Below, one piece after another: positions 31,798 to 43,700 of a stretch of DNA of 64,000 nucleotides. The position numbers and the translations under genes were made by a program. Positions within the stretch are counted from its first letter, which is position 1, and the number at the start of each line of letters is the position of its first letter. Source of the DNA: Globisporangium splendens (Eukaryota; Oomycota; Peronosporomycetes; Pythiales; Pythiaceae); the NCBI GenBank assembly GCA_006386115.1, contig VFIW01000006.1, positions 888,706-952,705 on the forward strand. The letters run 5' to 3'. The notes under the pieces were generated by a model. The model saw only the letters and a list, made by a program, of their open reading frames with translations. It did no database searches and was not told the DNA's origin.

Positions 31798-33820
31798 TTA
31801 ATTCTGTGGTTGTTGCTGCGTTTTTTCCTGGACGTACTTGACATGGACGTCCTCGAGCACGTCGCGGCAGGGAACGACGGCGCGCAGCTTGATGCACATG
31901 AGGAACGCGCCCGCGAGCTTGCGGTGCAGCGAGTACGCCTCCTGAGGCGGCGGCGTGAGGCGGCCGTGCATGAACGTCTCCGTGTGCTGCGCCAGGCGCT
32001 TGGTGAGCTCGCTCGCGTGGAAATCGAACGGCTCGTGCGTGCGGAAGGGCTCGCCGACGACCATACCCGCCGCCAGGTGCGCGCGCATCATCGCGGGGGA
32101 CTCGTCGCCCGTCAAAAACTTGAGCTTGAGCGAGTACTCCATCATGAGCTCCTCGTCGCCGTTCGCGGCGCCCCACACGATGTTGAAGTACGGGTCCACG
32201 AAGCTCTTGTCGTACTCGCGAGCTGCGCCAAAGTCGACGAGCCCGATCTTGTCGGTCGCCGAGTTGTACATGAAGTTGCTCCAGTTCGGGTCCGTCTGCA
32301 TGAACCGCCAGTCGAAGAGCTCGCGGATCGTGAGCTCCAGGATGCGGCGCGCGATGCTGTTGCGCACGTCCTGCGAGAGGTTCGTGGCTTTGTCGATCGC
32401 CACACCTGAGATCAGCTCCGTCGTGAGCACGCGCGCCGTACTGAACTCGCGGTGCACGCGCGGCACGACGTACGCGCCGTCCATGCCGCTCTTGTGGACC
32501 AATTGGCGGAACCACTCCTGGTTGTCGGCCTCAGCCACGTAGTTGCACTCCTCCGTGAGCTCCTGCTGGCCGACGCGGATGATCTCATCGATGTACAACC
32601 CCTTCGGCAGGATGTTGGTGTACGTCACGAGCCGCTTGAGGTTGAGCAGGTCGCTCTCAATGCTGTCGGCAACACCCGGGTACTGGATCTTGATCGCGAC
32701 GCGCTCGCCACTCAACAGCGTCGCGCGGTGTACTTGGCCAATCGACGCGGCAGCGATCGGCACGTCGTCGAACTCCTTGAAATGTTCGCGCCAGTTGTCG
32801 CCCAACTCCGCCGCGAGTTGCTGGTGGAGCTGCGCCTTTGGCATCACATGCGCGCTGCAGTCACACGAAAGCAATTAGCCTCGGTTACGAGATCCATACG
32901 CGATATATACAAACTTACTTTTGTCGCACGCGATCCAACGCTGCCGCAAGCTTCGGCGGGATCATATTTTCGTCCTGGATGCTGAGCATCTGACCGAGCT
33001 TCAACGCCGCACCGCGCATCGTGCACAGCGTCTCCGCGAGCTTCTCAACGTTCGAGTCCGAGATCAAAGCGCTGTACGTGCCCTGTTTACCACCGCTGCG
33101 CACGATCTCCGTCGCGGTGCCGACTGCGAGTTTTGCCGCGAGACTGCCGAAACCGAGGATACGCGACAACGGCGACGACGGCACGTGCTTTTCCTTCCAG
33201 TCGCGGCTCGGCTCGTTCTGCGGAGCGGACGCCGATTGAGAGGACGGCGGAGTCTTGACGTTCTCGTGCAACACGTCCTGCAAGGTTTGGTACACCGGTT
33301 CCTCCATTGGCGGTTGCTGCGCTTTAACAGACGCTGCTGCAGCCGCTGGAGTAGCAACGCGAGGACTCTCTAGTTCAATCGGCGCAGTGGCTTCCGCTTC
33401 TGCCGTCTTCAGCGCTTCAAACGCCTCTTTTGGCGGCAGACTCGCCGCAATATCCTTCGCCACAGCAGTTCTCTGCTTCGACGCAGCACTTGACGCTGCA
33501 GCATGCGCCTGGAGCTCGCGTTCAATCGCCATGTCCTTCGCAACCGCTGCTGGCACTGGACCCACCACCGAAGCTGTCGCAGCAGCAGGAGCTGCTTCAG
33601 CATACTGCTGCTGTTGTGACGCATCCGCAGCGCTGGTGCCAGGAGGAGCGGCAGTTGCGTGCGCGTCACCGAACAAGTGCGGTGCCACGCGCGCGAGCTC
33701 GCCCACGTGCTTGGCGAGGCGGTTGGACTGCATCGCGAGGTCGGGCACCTGCGTCTTGGTGAGCTGCTCGGCCACTTTGCCCGCGCCCTGGAGCACGCGC
33801 AGGAAGTCGTGCGACCACAT
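31798..33820 (-). CDS. COQ8: COQ8/ADCK3 family atypical kinase (UbiB)
   Basis: Exons 32919-33820 and 31798-32854, phase 2; 652 residues. It supports ubiquinone biosynthesis on the matrix side of the inner mitochondrial membrane, as an ATPase. Signatures: KxGQ motif in GAALKLGQML (about residue 272), the Ala-rich loop AAASIGQVHRA (replaces the kinase glycine loop), AIKIQYPGV with the active Lys, ELTEECNYVAEADNQ, DPNWSNFMYN and the metal-binding VDFGAA. The exon join reads RVRQ-N-AHVMP, as in relatives. An Ala/Gln-rich linker of ~150 residues sits between the N-terminal helix and KxGQ. The frame is open up to 34234; the ATG at 33820 (MWSHDFLRVLQGAGKVAEQL) was chosen since family similarity begins there. 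Confidence 0.92.
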
Positions 33821-34499
33821 GCTTACGAAGCTCGCCGAGTCTATTCGCTGATGGCGAATGTGGGGACCATCTTTGATGTTCATTTCGAAGAGGCTACTAT
33901 TTGGAGTAGAGGGATGTGTGAGTACCGTGGATAGCTCGAATACAGAGTCATTTGATGGGTCAGAGTGGATACCGGGTTTAGGAGGAAACGAGCATCGCAT
34001 AATCAATCGCATGGTGCAATCACAGCAGAAAGTGTAGCCATCCGGTTTTAGTACGATGCTGATGGCAACAAGAAGCAAATGCACCAGTGGAAATGATTCT
34101 ATCCCAAGATCAGCGTGTGCTGCATACATGTCCCTCGGTACTCTTCGAAAGTATCGTTTTGTATCGTATTCCAACTTTCGACGAAGCCAACTGAGAAAAT
34201 GCGTAAGCATGTGGTCTTGCGCTGCAGTTCGCATAAGCGATTGGAAAAAAGAGAAGTCACGGTCTGCATTATCTCTTTAAACCGACTTTGTGTGGCTCAC
34301 CCTTCATCAATTCTCTGTAAAACGACTCTCTAGTATACGATTTATGAGCTGGTTGAACCGACGTTCTCGTGTATGACTAACAGGTTATAATTTCAGCAGA
34401 AATAGCTAAAATTCGAAATCGCGGCTCTGGTCGACTGACAAAAACCAGTTCGACTCGTCGGTTGTTATTTTGCTTCAACAGCAAAAACAGTTAGCGACG
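33821..34499. other. COQ8 5' side, no separate gene
   Basis: The COQ8 frame is open into this region without family similarity. The rest is AT-rich. Confidence 0.35.
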
Positions 34500-34741
34500 C
34501 AGGAAATCGGCGGCAAAATGCTGATCATGAGCTTCAACTTGTGTCCGATGAACCAGATACCCGCGCTGAGGAACGAGCCGCCGAGAAGCATCGCCCACCA
34601 CGGACTCGTCCAGCAGCTGGATCAACGGACGAACGATCGATCCCGTCGTGAGGCCGCTGCTCTCGTCGGCGGGAGACTTGACCGCCGTGAACTCGCCGGC
34701 TTTGCCCTTGGCTGCTGCTTCGACCTCGCTGCCTTTCACCA
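34500..34741 (-). pseudogene. Fragment of a single-pass membrane protein
   Basis: On minus, a soluble-looking stretch (EAAAKGKAGEFTAVKSPADE ... RPLIQLLDE) is followed, one frame over, by PWWAMLLGGSFLSAGIWFIG, a clean membrane segment, and a short tail. The frame change at about 34610 suggests a small indel. It abuts the plus-strand ATPase fragment at about 34741, so this is a junction of two unrelated gene pieces. The family is not recognised. Confidence 0.35.
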
Positions 34742-35233
34742 GGTGTGTTCTGGCGCAACGGCATCTCGCTGAGTGAGATCTACATGTCCTCACGAGACGT
34801 TCTGGAAAGACGCCGTGCCTGCGTTCTGCACGAACGACGGCTCCAGGTGCTTTACGGCTCAGGAGCAGACCGATCTGCTTGGAGAGGTGTGCGGAACGTG
34901 ATGCATTGCGCTCGTAGGGTGCCAGTTTCTCCACGTGTGGATGTGCAAGACGCGCCGCACCGCGTCTCGATCGTCAAACACGGACCGCTGAACAACACGG
35001 CGGTGATCTACGGCACGCTGCTCTCGCTCACGCTTGCAGTGTGCTTGACTTACGTCCCAGCCCTTCAAGGCATCATGGGCTCGGCCTCGGCCGACTACAT
35101 CCCACGGCTGATTGCAATTGGCACGGGTTCCACCACGTGGCTCTACCGCGAAGGCACCAAGTTCATCGCCCGTCGGGACGAACTCAGTCCAGAAACCAAA
35201 AGTTTCGTGACCAAATACCTGACCTGGTGGTAT
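34741..35233 (+). pseudogene. C-terminal fragment of a Na+/K+-ATPase-type P-type ATPase
   Basis: Pieces of the last ~150 residues of a type IIC/IID P-type ATPase appear in order but in changing frames. Frame 1 gives FWRNGISLSEIYMSS. After a shift at about 34794 come FWKDAVPAFCTNDGSRCF and TAQEQTDLLGEV. A TGA (34899-34901) follows, then CQFLHVWMCKTRRT. After a second shift (about 34968) come SIVKHGPLNNTAVIYGTLLS, LAVCLTYVPALQ and EGTKFIARR. The CKTRR, YVP and terminal R-R-rich helix end match Na/K-ATPase alpha subunits, many of which exist in oomycete genomes. With two frameshifts and a stop it cannot be functional. Nothing of the catalytic domain is present upstream. Confidence 0.75.
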
Positions 35234-36115
35234 TCAGCCCCACTCTGTATATGTGCGTGTAACCTTGTGCAAAGCCCAGCATTCCTTCGTGAGAACACTA
35301 GTTGCAGTGACCTCTGTCTTGACCTTCAAATAAACCTTGGCCATGAAAAATGAACTTCATGTCTTCTGGAGGTGGTCACCCTCAGAACCTCTTGTTCTTC
35401 TCGGTCAGTGTCTCATGTCAAGCTGCGGTAGTACGCTCGACACAAGGGTCTTCTGATCGGTGTTTCTTTGAACACAAGCGCAATCCGCTGTCAGACTCGC
35501 GTACAAACTCGAATTACTGGACTCCAAGCTCTTGCCAGCAAACTTAGCGTTTGTTCCTTAGTACCCATAGAGAGCTCCATGAGAACATGTCTGGATATAG
35601 GCAGCATGCACACCTATAATTGGTTTCTTGGCTTCAGTATCTGGGGTGAGGCGTGTCATGTCATCCAACGATCTCGAGTGAAACACCAGCGATAAGATGG
35701 GGTTGCTCTTGTCCTCAGCGCTAAAAAAATGCGATCTTGGGAGTCTGTTTTCCTCCAACTCAGTGGCGCCAAATTTAACGGATCAGGGCGTTGCGAGATG
35801 CCATCGCCAACGGATGTGGCTGCTGAGGATTGCCTCAAGGCACAAGAATAGATCGACAGACAGATGAGGCCTTCAGTCCCGAGCTCTGGTTCCAAATCCG
35901 CTACGCCTTCTCCCCACCGAGCGTGCTTCGGACCAGTAGCAACCGCCCGACGCAAGTTATTTTTTGCTTCTTGCGTGGGTTGGTGGGAAATCATTCGCCA
36001 ACTTTCCTACTTGGCAGCGAAACCCCCTCTTCCTCGCAGCCGCCAGTAGCCTCGTGTCGTTGGGAGACAAACCGAGTCCCCAGAACAAGAACAGCAACCG
36101 AACCCGAACTTGACA
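35234..36115. other. Intergenic, nothing recognised
   Basis: Short frames only. It separates the ATPase fragment from the MIR-like gene. Confidence 0.4.
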
Positions 36116-36790
36116 ATGACGTCCAGCGGTTCCATTTGCTTTGGGGATGTCGTCAAACTGTACACGAAAGCCGACGATGATACGAACTGCGTGGGCTTCC
36201 TCGAGCACAAAAGCGACCAGTGTCTACTCGTGGTGCCACCCGTGAAAGACAGCGCCAAGGCCAAGTACAACGAAGCCGAGTTCATCATGTACGTGATTCT
36301 CTTTGCCTTGCTCGTAGGTTGACGATCTTACTTGGTAGCTCCATTTTCACCCGTCCTAACTCGACTGGTCCGGTTTGTCCACAGTTCGCCGATTCAATGC
36401 GATAAGCCGCCAGCCAAGGGCACGCCGCTCCACTACAAGCAGTCGTTTGTGCTCAAGACGTCCGACCACGACGGGTACTCGCTCAACAACAAGATCAAGA
36501 ACGCCGAGCACACGATCGGTCTCCAAGCGTGCGGCGTCAAGGGCGAAATGTACGTCGTGTTCGAGAAAGAAGGATACACTCTCGAAGCGGCAAGTCATTG
36601 CAGCAGTACGCACTCTGGGAAGCTTGCATCTCGAAACGAGAGCCTCACTGACGTGTTGCGCGCATGCGTTATTGGTTCAGAACGTGAACGATAGCGACTC
36701 CGGGTTCGATATCACGGTCGTCGACTCGAACCGCATCCGCAAGAACTACAACAAGAAGCTCACGTTCTACACCTTCTGCCTTGCACAAAT
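36116..36790 (+). pseudogene. Truncated MIR / IP3-receptor N-terminus-like gene
   Basis: Exons 36116-36288, 36385-36589 and from 36681. The first intron is GTACGT...CCACAG (phase 2). The second is a GC-AG intron (GCAAGT...GGTTCAG, 91 nt, phase 0). The protein starts with GDVVKLYTKADDDTNCVGFL, the beta-trefoil opening of IP3/ryanodine-receptor N-termini, then a MIR-like block (LHYKQSFVLKTSDHDGYSLN, GEMYVVFEKEG) and a third block ending NRIRKNYNKKLTFYTF. After about 36770 the frame runs into sequence without family character and then the antisense of the neighbouring gene's 3' end. No channel region exists. A full-length parent would be an intracellular calcium-release channel or a MIR-repeat protein. 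I judge it truncated rather than a short functional gene. Confidence 0.5.
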
Positions 36791-36882
36791 ATTGAAATAT
36801 TACCAATTTTATGAATTTCACTGCGCTTGTGTTGATTGTTGTCGATTGTCTTCGCTGGAAAAGCTGCTGCGCACGAGCTGCT

Positions 36883-39800
36883 TCACTTCAACGCGGCGTT
36901 TGCCTCGATCGCTTTCACGAGATCGTCCACCACATCTGCCGTGGCTGCGCCAATCATCGCCAGATGCATCGTCACTAAACTCTCTCGTCGCGACTCAGTT
37001 CGCTTCAACTGAGCGCTGTGGAACTCCTCATGACTCATTTGTGCTCGTTCGTGCGCTTCTCGTTGACGCCGTCGCATCAGTTGCGCTGCGCCGCTTTCGC
37101 GTTTCGCGATGCGCTGCAGCGTCTGGTATTCGTGCGATTGCTGGTTCTCCATGGCCGAATCGGGCTTCTCACTGATCATAAAGCCTTCTTTCTTGATAAA
37201 CGGGTCCACCACAACACCACACTGCTGCGCGCGCCATACGTGATAGTCCTCACTGGAGTTTTCATTCGTGATCGGCACGTAGATCGCGTCCCAGTGTGCA
37301 AGCAACCGCTGGACAGCAGTGATCTGCACTGCGGCTTTCGGGGACGATGTGCTTCGTGTGGACGGCACACTGTGCATGGACCACTGACAATCGTGCAGAC
37401 GTTGCGCACGCTCGAGCGCTTCCAACGACGAGATGCCGTACAATCGTCCGAGCAGCAGTGCCGTGGTAAACCCCGTTCGTCCATGTCCGTTCCTACTAAA
37501 CACGTAGATATTGCGTTTTGCCCGCAAAAAATCTTCGAGCTGCACCAAGAATGCATTCAACTTCTCGGTCTCGGGCACGCCGTCTTTCTGGATCGGGAAA
37601 TGCACAAATTGGAGCTGCACCGTGAGCGCATCGAGCATTTTCTTTGCTTTCTCGGCATTTTGCTTCGCCAGAATCGCCTTGTTGGCCAGCGTCTCCTTCA
37701 GCTCGGGGTCGTCATCGACAACGGCAGCATTTTCGTCATATTCGGATTGCGCCAACTGCACTTGTCGTAGGTTCATCTTCACGGCCGCTTGCGGCTCGAC
37801 CTGTAATGCATCATACTTGGCGCGCACCACGCGCTCAAACATCCAAGGCGTCTGCAGCGCGGTTTGAGTTGCCGAAGCCTGGTTTGCAAATGCGTTGCTC
37901 TGTGGTTGTTTCCCGCTCGATGTTCGATTTGCCATGGCGACGGCATTTTGCTTTCTCGACATTCCAGCACCAGGTACTCCTTTCTTCTTCCCCTCGGCTT
38001 CGAGCACGGACGCTACATGTTTGCGTTCAAATGCTTCTAACTCCGACGCGCCGACTAAGCACACAAACACGGAAATCTCTTGCAGCAGCACACTCGTGGT
38101 GTAATCTGCGCGCGCGACAATGCGACGCGCCTCGCGAAAGCTTTTCCCGATCGGGTACACGCCCGCGAGGATGCGATCACGAATTACCCAGTACGACACA
38201 TCGGTTGGTCCGGCGTGATTCGACCGGAATTGCTTGTACATTTTCATATCATCGATCGCAAAGCTACCGTCGTTGCGTTTGTGCGCGTACACTCTCGGTA
38301 GTTTGGGCAGTGTGGTGATGTCATAGCTCGGATGCCATTTCGTTTGGTCGTAGATCTCAAAACGGCGTCGCACATCTGGGTCCTTGAGTCGTGTGATGGA
38401 TGCCCACCGCTGAAGCGCATTGCGCTGTTTCTCACGGTACTGCTGGTCCATGAAATGGTACAACTTGGCTGCTTCGACTTGGCGCCGTTGATACAACAAG
38501 AGCACTTGTAGCGACGCGTCCTGGTTGGCTCCATCGGCTTCCTTCTCCCACTTGTCGCGCAATCGGCGCACCCAAGTTTGCAGCCGCACAGCGCCACAGT
38601 GGAGCTTTTGATGATGCTCGTGGCGTCGACTTCGTTTCACGAATCGTCTCCATTTCGTCCATGCGAAGCCAATATACACAAACAGCATTTGCGTCATGAT
38701 TGACTCCAGGTGCTTTCTGCGAACCTGCTCGGGGAAGAACAACTCGCGCTGCTCCATGAGGAAATAGTGGATGCGTCCAGCGGGCTGCCACGGCATCGTC
38801 ACCGGTGCCATAGCACTGGAATGAGAACTCAGACTTTGAGCAGTTTCTGTGAGCAGTGCGACTGCGTCTTCCTCTTTCAAATGGTCTTCTCGTTGAATAG
38901 ATCTCATCCACGCACGATAGTCCCATTTACCCTTGCCGAGATCCTGCAGAAAGTTCGAATCGTCTTGCTTGGACAAGTGGATCTTGAACTCGGCTCCAAG
39001 CACAGCATCTGTCTCCTCCAGGATCTCATTCAGAATCGCGACAGATGGAAAATCTTCGGCATCAAATCGACCGCTGACTAGCTCGTGACGGAATTTCATG
39101 CGCGCGATTTCCTCGGCGGTGATCACCGCACGGAACGCGCCGAGCTGAGTGGGGAAGAGGCCGATTTCCATGGGCCAATGCGACTGCGTCAGAGTCGACG
39201 ATATGAGGCCACTCGTCACAGGCGTAAGCTCTAGGCTGGCGCGATAAAATCCATTTGGAAGCACCTCAACTCCACGCAGCCAGACCAATCGATAGTAAAA
39301 CTTGGACTAGTCATTTGCGCGAACTCCGTCATCTTGAATGACTGCTCCATGGAGCAATTCGCGGGACCACCGTCCACAATCTTCGGATCGAAAGAAGACT
39401 CGCGTGCCTATGGGCAAAAACAGACGAGTTTCTACTTGGGTTGCCGAGTTCAGATGTGCAAGACCAGAGATGACTGACACATTTCGTGGAGATACAACAA
39501 ACGCTGGTGGTGCTGGCGGCAGCTCTTGAAATGCTATGCGTTGCGTTCTGCTCACCTCTGCTAGCTCATAAACGCCAACCTTGTCGTCGCTGCTCGGGGA
39601 GAGCGACAGCTCAGGCTGCAGCGCATTCGACAAATCTGGTTGGTCTCGGCAATCATCGTAGCTTACGATAACGTGGCATGCTAGGGAAGGGATCTAGAAA
39701 TACAAAACACAGTCTTCCATTTATCAGCTTCAATAAAGAAACCTGGATTGGGAGCAGCAGATGCAACTCACTATGTGGATGGCGTCGGCGCATGTGTAGC

Positions 39801-40314
39801 AAAGGCGTTGATTGCAATCTACGCAGCAGAAGACCTGCCGTCGTGTGCAGCATTCTTCACAGCGTCTGGCATGCGCTGCATCTGGGTCAGACCAGCCATC
39901 ATTTTCCAGGCTCACAACCTCCTGTGCAAACTGAGACCGAAAATTCTCTTCTGCGAGAGCTCCTGGGAAGTTCTTGCGGATCCACTTGGGCATAGACTCA
40001 TCCACCGCGCCATCGTCATCTTGTGGTTGTTGCTGCTGTTGTTCTATCTCCACGCGGCAGTGAGGATCAATGCCTTCATATTTGTCTTCAGTCTGCTCCT
40101 CGCTTCTCTCCGCCGCATTTGCTTGCATCCAGTCTTGCGAATCGCTCTGGTAGTCGTCGCTCTTGAGCTTGACAAGTTTGTCCGCGCAAGCCACGACGCT
40201 GCTTTGAGGCTCTGCAACGCCATTGTTGCTGCTCAGTTCCTGATCCCCGTTGATACTGTTGGAAGCTTGCTGCTGGACTTCCTCCCTGTCTGCATGATCT
40301 TGGACTTGGTCCAT
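36883..40314 (-). pseudogene. B-box zinc finger / IQ / protein tyrosine pseudophosphatase, with in-frame TAG
   Basis: Exons 39772-40314 and 36883-39693 (donor GTGAGT, acceptor TTTCTAG, phase 0). The single frame would give about 1,117 residues, except for a TAG at 39307-39309. N-terminus: a B-box-like zinc finger (RCEECCTRRQVFCCVDC ... LCYTCADAIH). A beta-rich domain follows (LPIGTRVFFRSEDCGRWSRE), interrupted by the TAG and resuming at once as SKFYYRLVWLRGVEVLPNGF. Then come an IQ motif (AVRLQTWVRRLRDKW) and a C-terminal phosphatase-like domain with SYWVIRDRILAGVYP and the loop VFSRNGHGRTG. In that loop the catalytic Cys of C-x5-R is Ser, so it would bind but not cleave phosphotyrosine. Possibilities are a nonsense allele, a sequencing error, or two separate genes; the continuous domain across the TAG argues against the last. 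The ATG at 40314 is the first in frame. Confidence 0.68.
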
Positions 40315-40793
40315 CCAGTTTACATGCCAGATTTTGCTTCTGGTGTCGAACCGTCGCGATCTCAACAGTCAAACCCTGCCAGTCCACAGTCACCACAGCT
40401 TCACAGACAAAACTTGCGAAAATAACTCGAGCACCGAGTCACACAGGCAAGTGAGATGCGATCGATACCTCTTCTTTTTTCATGAGCAGCTCCATGTTTT
40501 TGGTCTTAGCCTACTGCAGCTGTTGGGGACTCGTTTTAAATGCCTAGCTCAGTATTCAAACTCGCCCTCTGGCATGGTGCTCTTTTTTGTGTGTCTGTGT
40601 CCTCGTGCGAACGCCTTGATTCCTTCGAGTCTCTCTGTGTTGTGTGTTATCTGCGTGTACAGCAAGCACTCCTCATCGCGCTCCTCTCGGCTTTCTTCCG
40701 TCACGAGTCTTTCCATGTGTGTGTGTGTGTGTGATATGAATGAAGCGTCGCTTTTGTGTGTTGTCGCTCTTGTGTGCTGGAAAACTGCGTCAT
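40315..40793. other. Spacer with (GT)n microsatellite
   Basis: Holds the CNOT4 3' flank and the B-box gene 5' flank. A (GT)n run is at about 40717-40732. Confidence 0.4.
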
Positions 40794-43700
40794 TTAGTTC
40801 CCGTTGTTCATGATCGATCCGGAATGACGATACGCGACGCCACCGAGTGATGTGTGTAGATGGTGGCGATCGTTATCGCTGTCCAAAGACGAACCGAGTC
40901 CGAAGAAGCCACCGGACGGAGCTGCCGAGTGGGAAACTAGTGCCGGGTCATAAAATCCTGAAGAGCTTCGACCAGCGCCAGAGTTAAATCCAAGAGAGTT
41001 CAAACTCCCACCGCTCCAGGCACTCGAAGAAGCGTTGTTTCCGGCGTTGCTCATTTCAGGAAACATACCGCTGTTGTTGCCTGCCGAACCACTGTGAGAT
41101 GGATAATCGCCGCCATAGCTGATGTTCACGTTCGGTAGCATTTGCTGCAGGAACGCGAGTCCAGATCCGACACTGTCGTTGTTGTTTTCTTCACCCGACT
41201 GCAGCGAATTGCCTCTGAACCCGTTGCCAAATGGACTTGGAGCTGGTGCATGATGATGGGAGCCAAGCGGAGGAAAACCCGATGTGTCGTGATGCATTGG
41301 GAACGAAGACAGATTGTTGTTCCCAAGGCCAACCGCAGTGCCATACCCGAATGGGCTCTGGATTCGACGATTCGGAGGCTCCATCATACCGAAAGGACTT
41401 GATGGCACTCCGTTCATCCCCGTGCTCTGTGGTGGCGCGGGAGACGAAGGGATATCTAAACCAGATGGCTGGTTGGCAAACGCAAATCGGGAGCTTCGAG
41501 AGTTTTTAGCTTGCGGAGTGCCGTGGGACAATGGCGTCGCAGCAAGCTGTACACCAAGGAGCCCAGCCAGTGCTTCCGACGATTCATTCCGTTGACTGAA
41601 AATGGCGTCAATTGAGGCAAATGACAACGACGAGCTCGGGGCTGATGCGGGCATTGGAAGAGGCTGAGCAAAGACGTCACCTCCAGTTCCAAGCGGGTCA
41701 TTTTCATGGTTACTGCCCTTAAACGATGCACTGGAACCCCACATGTGGTCAGGTTCTTGATTCGCAATTCCTCCATGACGAATGCCCCCGTCAAACCCCA
41801 AACCAAATGGACTGAAGACACCACCGACAACGCTCGAATCATCTTGGTCAGGCTGCACCACTGATGGACTCGGGAACGGTTGAGCCCAAGCAGGTTCTTG
41901 AACCGTTGACCCCGTTGCGAGCTTCAATGCTTCTAATGGACCCACAACGGTCTCCTCGACGCTGACATTCTCACGGCTCGATGTGTCGACGCGGAGATTT
42001 GGCTTTCTGGAATCCTCGCTCTGCGCCACTGAAGGCGCGCTTCTGTTCGTTTCCATCAATTTCTCCGCCATGGTTGGTTCTGGCGTTGGAACGCGGATGG
42101 TCGGAGCACCACCGCTACTACTCGCTGCATTTCCTCCTGCAACAATTTTACTATAAGGTTCGGATGTTGTTGGCCGAGCACTCGTCGTTGTCGTTGAACC
42201 AGGAGATGACGACGCTGAGCTTGAGACTCCACTGTCTGATCGGTGTGCTGACTGCTTGAGTTTATATATCGCTGCTGCGCTTTGTGCTTTCCGTTGGGCA
42301 TCTGCGTTCTCTGCTGTTGCTGCTGCAGCAGCCTGTGGACGATATGGTGGCGGAAAGTCGGAACCTGCTCGGACTTCGGGTAACCCTCCGTTCATTGTCG
42401 ACTCCCGGAATGCTGCTTTCCCAGAATGCAATGCTACGATATTCAATCATTTTCACGACAGAGAACACAGAAACACATCATAAGCAAATGATGTTTGGAC
42501 AGTGTTGCCTCCGCGCAACAGGCGCACACGCTGCTCTCCCTCATACCAACAGAGAGCAAAAATCACTCGCACTGCACGCTTACCAGATTGCATCTCCTCT
42601 TTTGTAAAACTATCGTCCTGGTCTCCAAGCTCGTGCAAATATAGACAATCAGGGTTGTTGCACTGAAGATTCCGCAAAAAGAAGTTGCAGTACTTTGTGG
42701 TCCCAAAACTCGCACTTTTCGTATGGAAAAAGAAAGAAAGTCAGCAACAGGTACACCACCAGCATTTCCTTTTTGTGTCCCTTGCCGTGCAACGTACCGC
42801 AACAAACTGCCATCCAGGTAGTACCCGTCTATTGCGATGATGCACACGAGAGCGTCTTCTTTATTCGAGAACGTGATGTACGCGCTTGCGGTCGCATTCG
42901 AGCGGTCGGCACTTAAATGCGACTTGTTCACGACAGCTTTGATGATCTTGCCGTACTGACCAAAGCAATCGAGTGAGCGCAGTATCTACCAAACGTCCAC
43001 ATTAACGCCAAATTGTCGACAATTATCAGCGCATTGCCAATAAAAACAAAAAGTGCGGACACTTGTGCAAAAAGCACTCATCAAAATAATACATTCACAC
43101 ACCTCTTCCTCTGCAAAGTGCTGCGGCAGGCCGATCACATATACCAAGTTGCGTTGCATGACCCTCACGTTCGCGAGGTTCTTGCGGTTGATCGTCTGCT
43201 TGTTGGACTGCGCGGCATTGCGTCGATCGGATTTCTCCTTTTGCTTCCGCTGCTTTGTTCGCCGCACGACACTGTAACCCACAGCAGCAAGAAGAGAGAG
43301 CGCCACTGTCAGTATTTGTGCATCGCCGTTTTGCTTCCGCGTAACAGAAAGAAAGGGCGACGAATCGCAATGGCAACAAGAACGTACTCTTCGCGGTCGA
43401 GTGTGTTTTTCTGCTTCGAAATCTCCGAATACGGCGTGCGGCATGCAGGACACAGCCCGTTGTATTCGTTCTTGATCTGGTGCCAGCACCATAAACACAC
43501 CTGTCCAGCATTTAATAAAACGCACACGCATGATCAGTCAGTCTCGCGACAAGCACACACAAGAGAATCGATATTCTCCCCCAACACACACACACACACA
43601 AGTCAACTCCATCACTCCCCCCGTCTCCTCCCTTCTGCTGGCTCTGGTTCTCCATATTCTCCCCCATGCAAATAGGCGGCGACAGGAAGAAACGCTCCAA

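Noticed and set aside
31748..32515. Arg/Ala-rich minus frame over the COQ8 exon
   Set aside because: A shadow of the COQ8 coding sequence in another frame.
34899..34934. A 35-nt intron to remove the TGA in the ATPase fragment
   Set aside because: Too short for a spliceosomal intron here, and two further frameshifts would remain.
21283..39320. TAG as a reassigned sense codon
   Set aside because: TAG is used as the normal stop of ataxin-2, CNOT4 and the gene ending at 3760, so the standard code holds.
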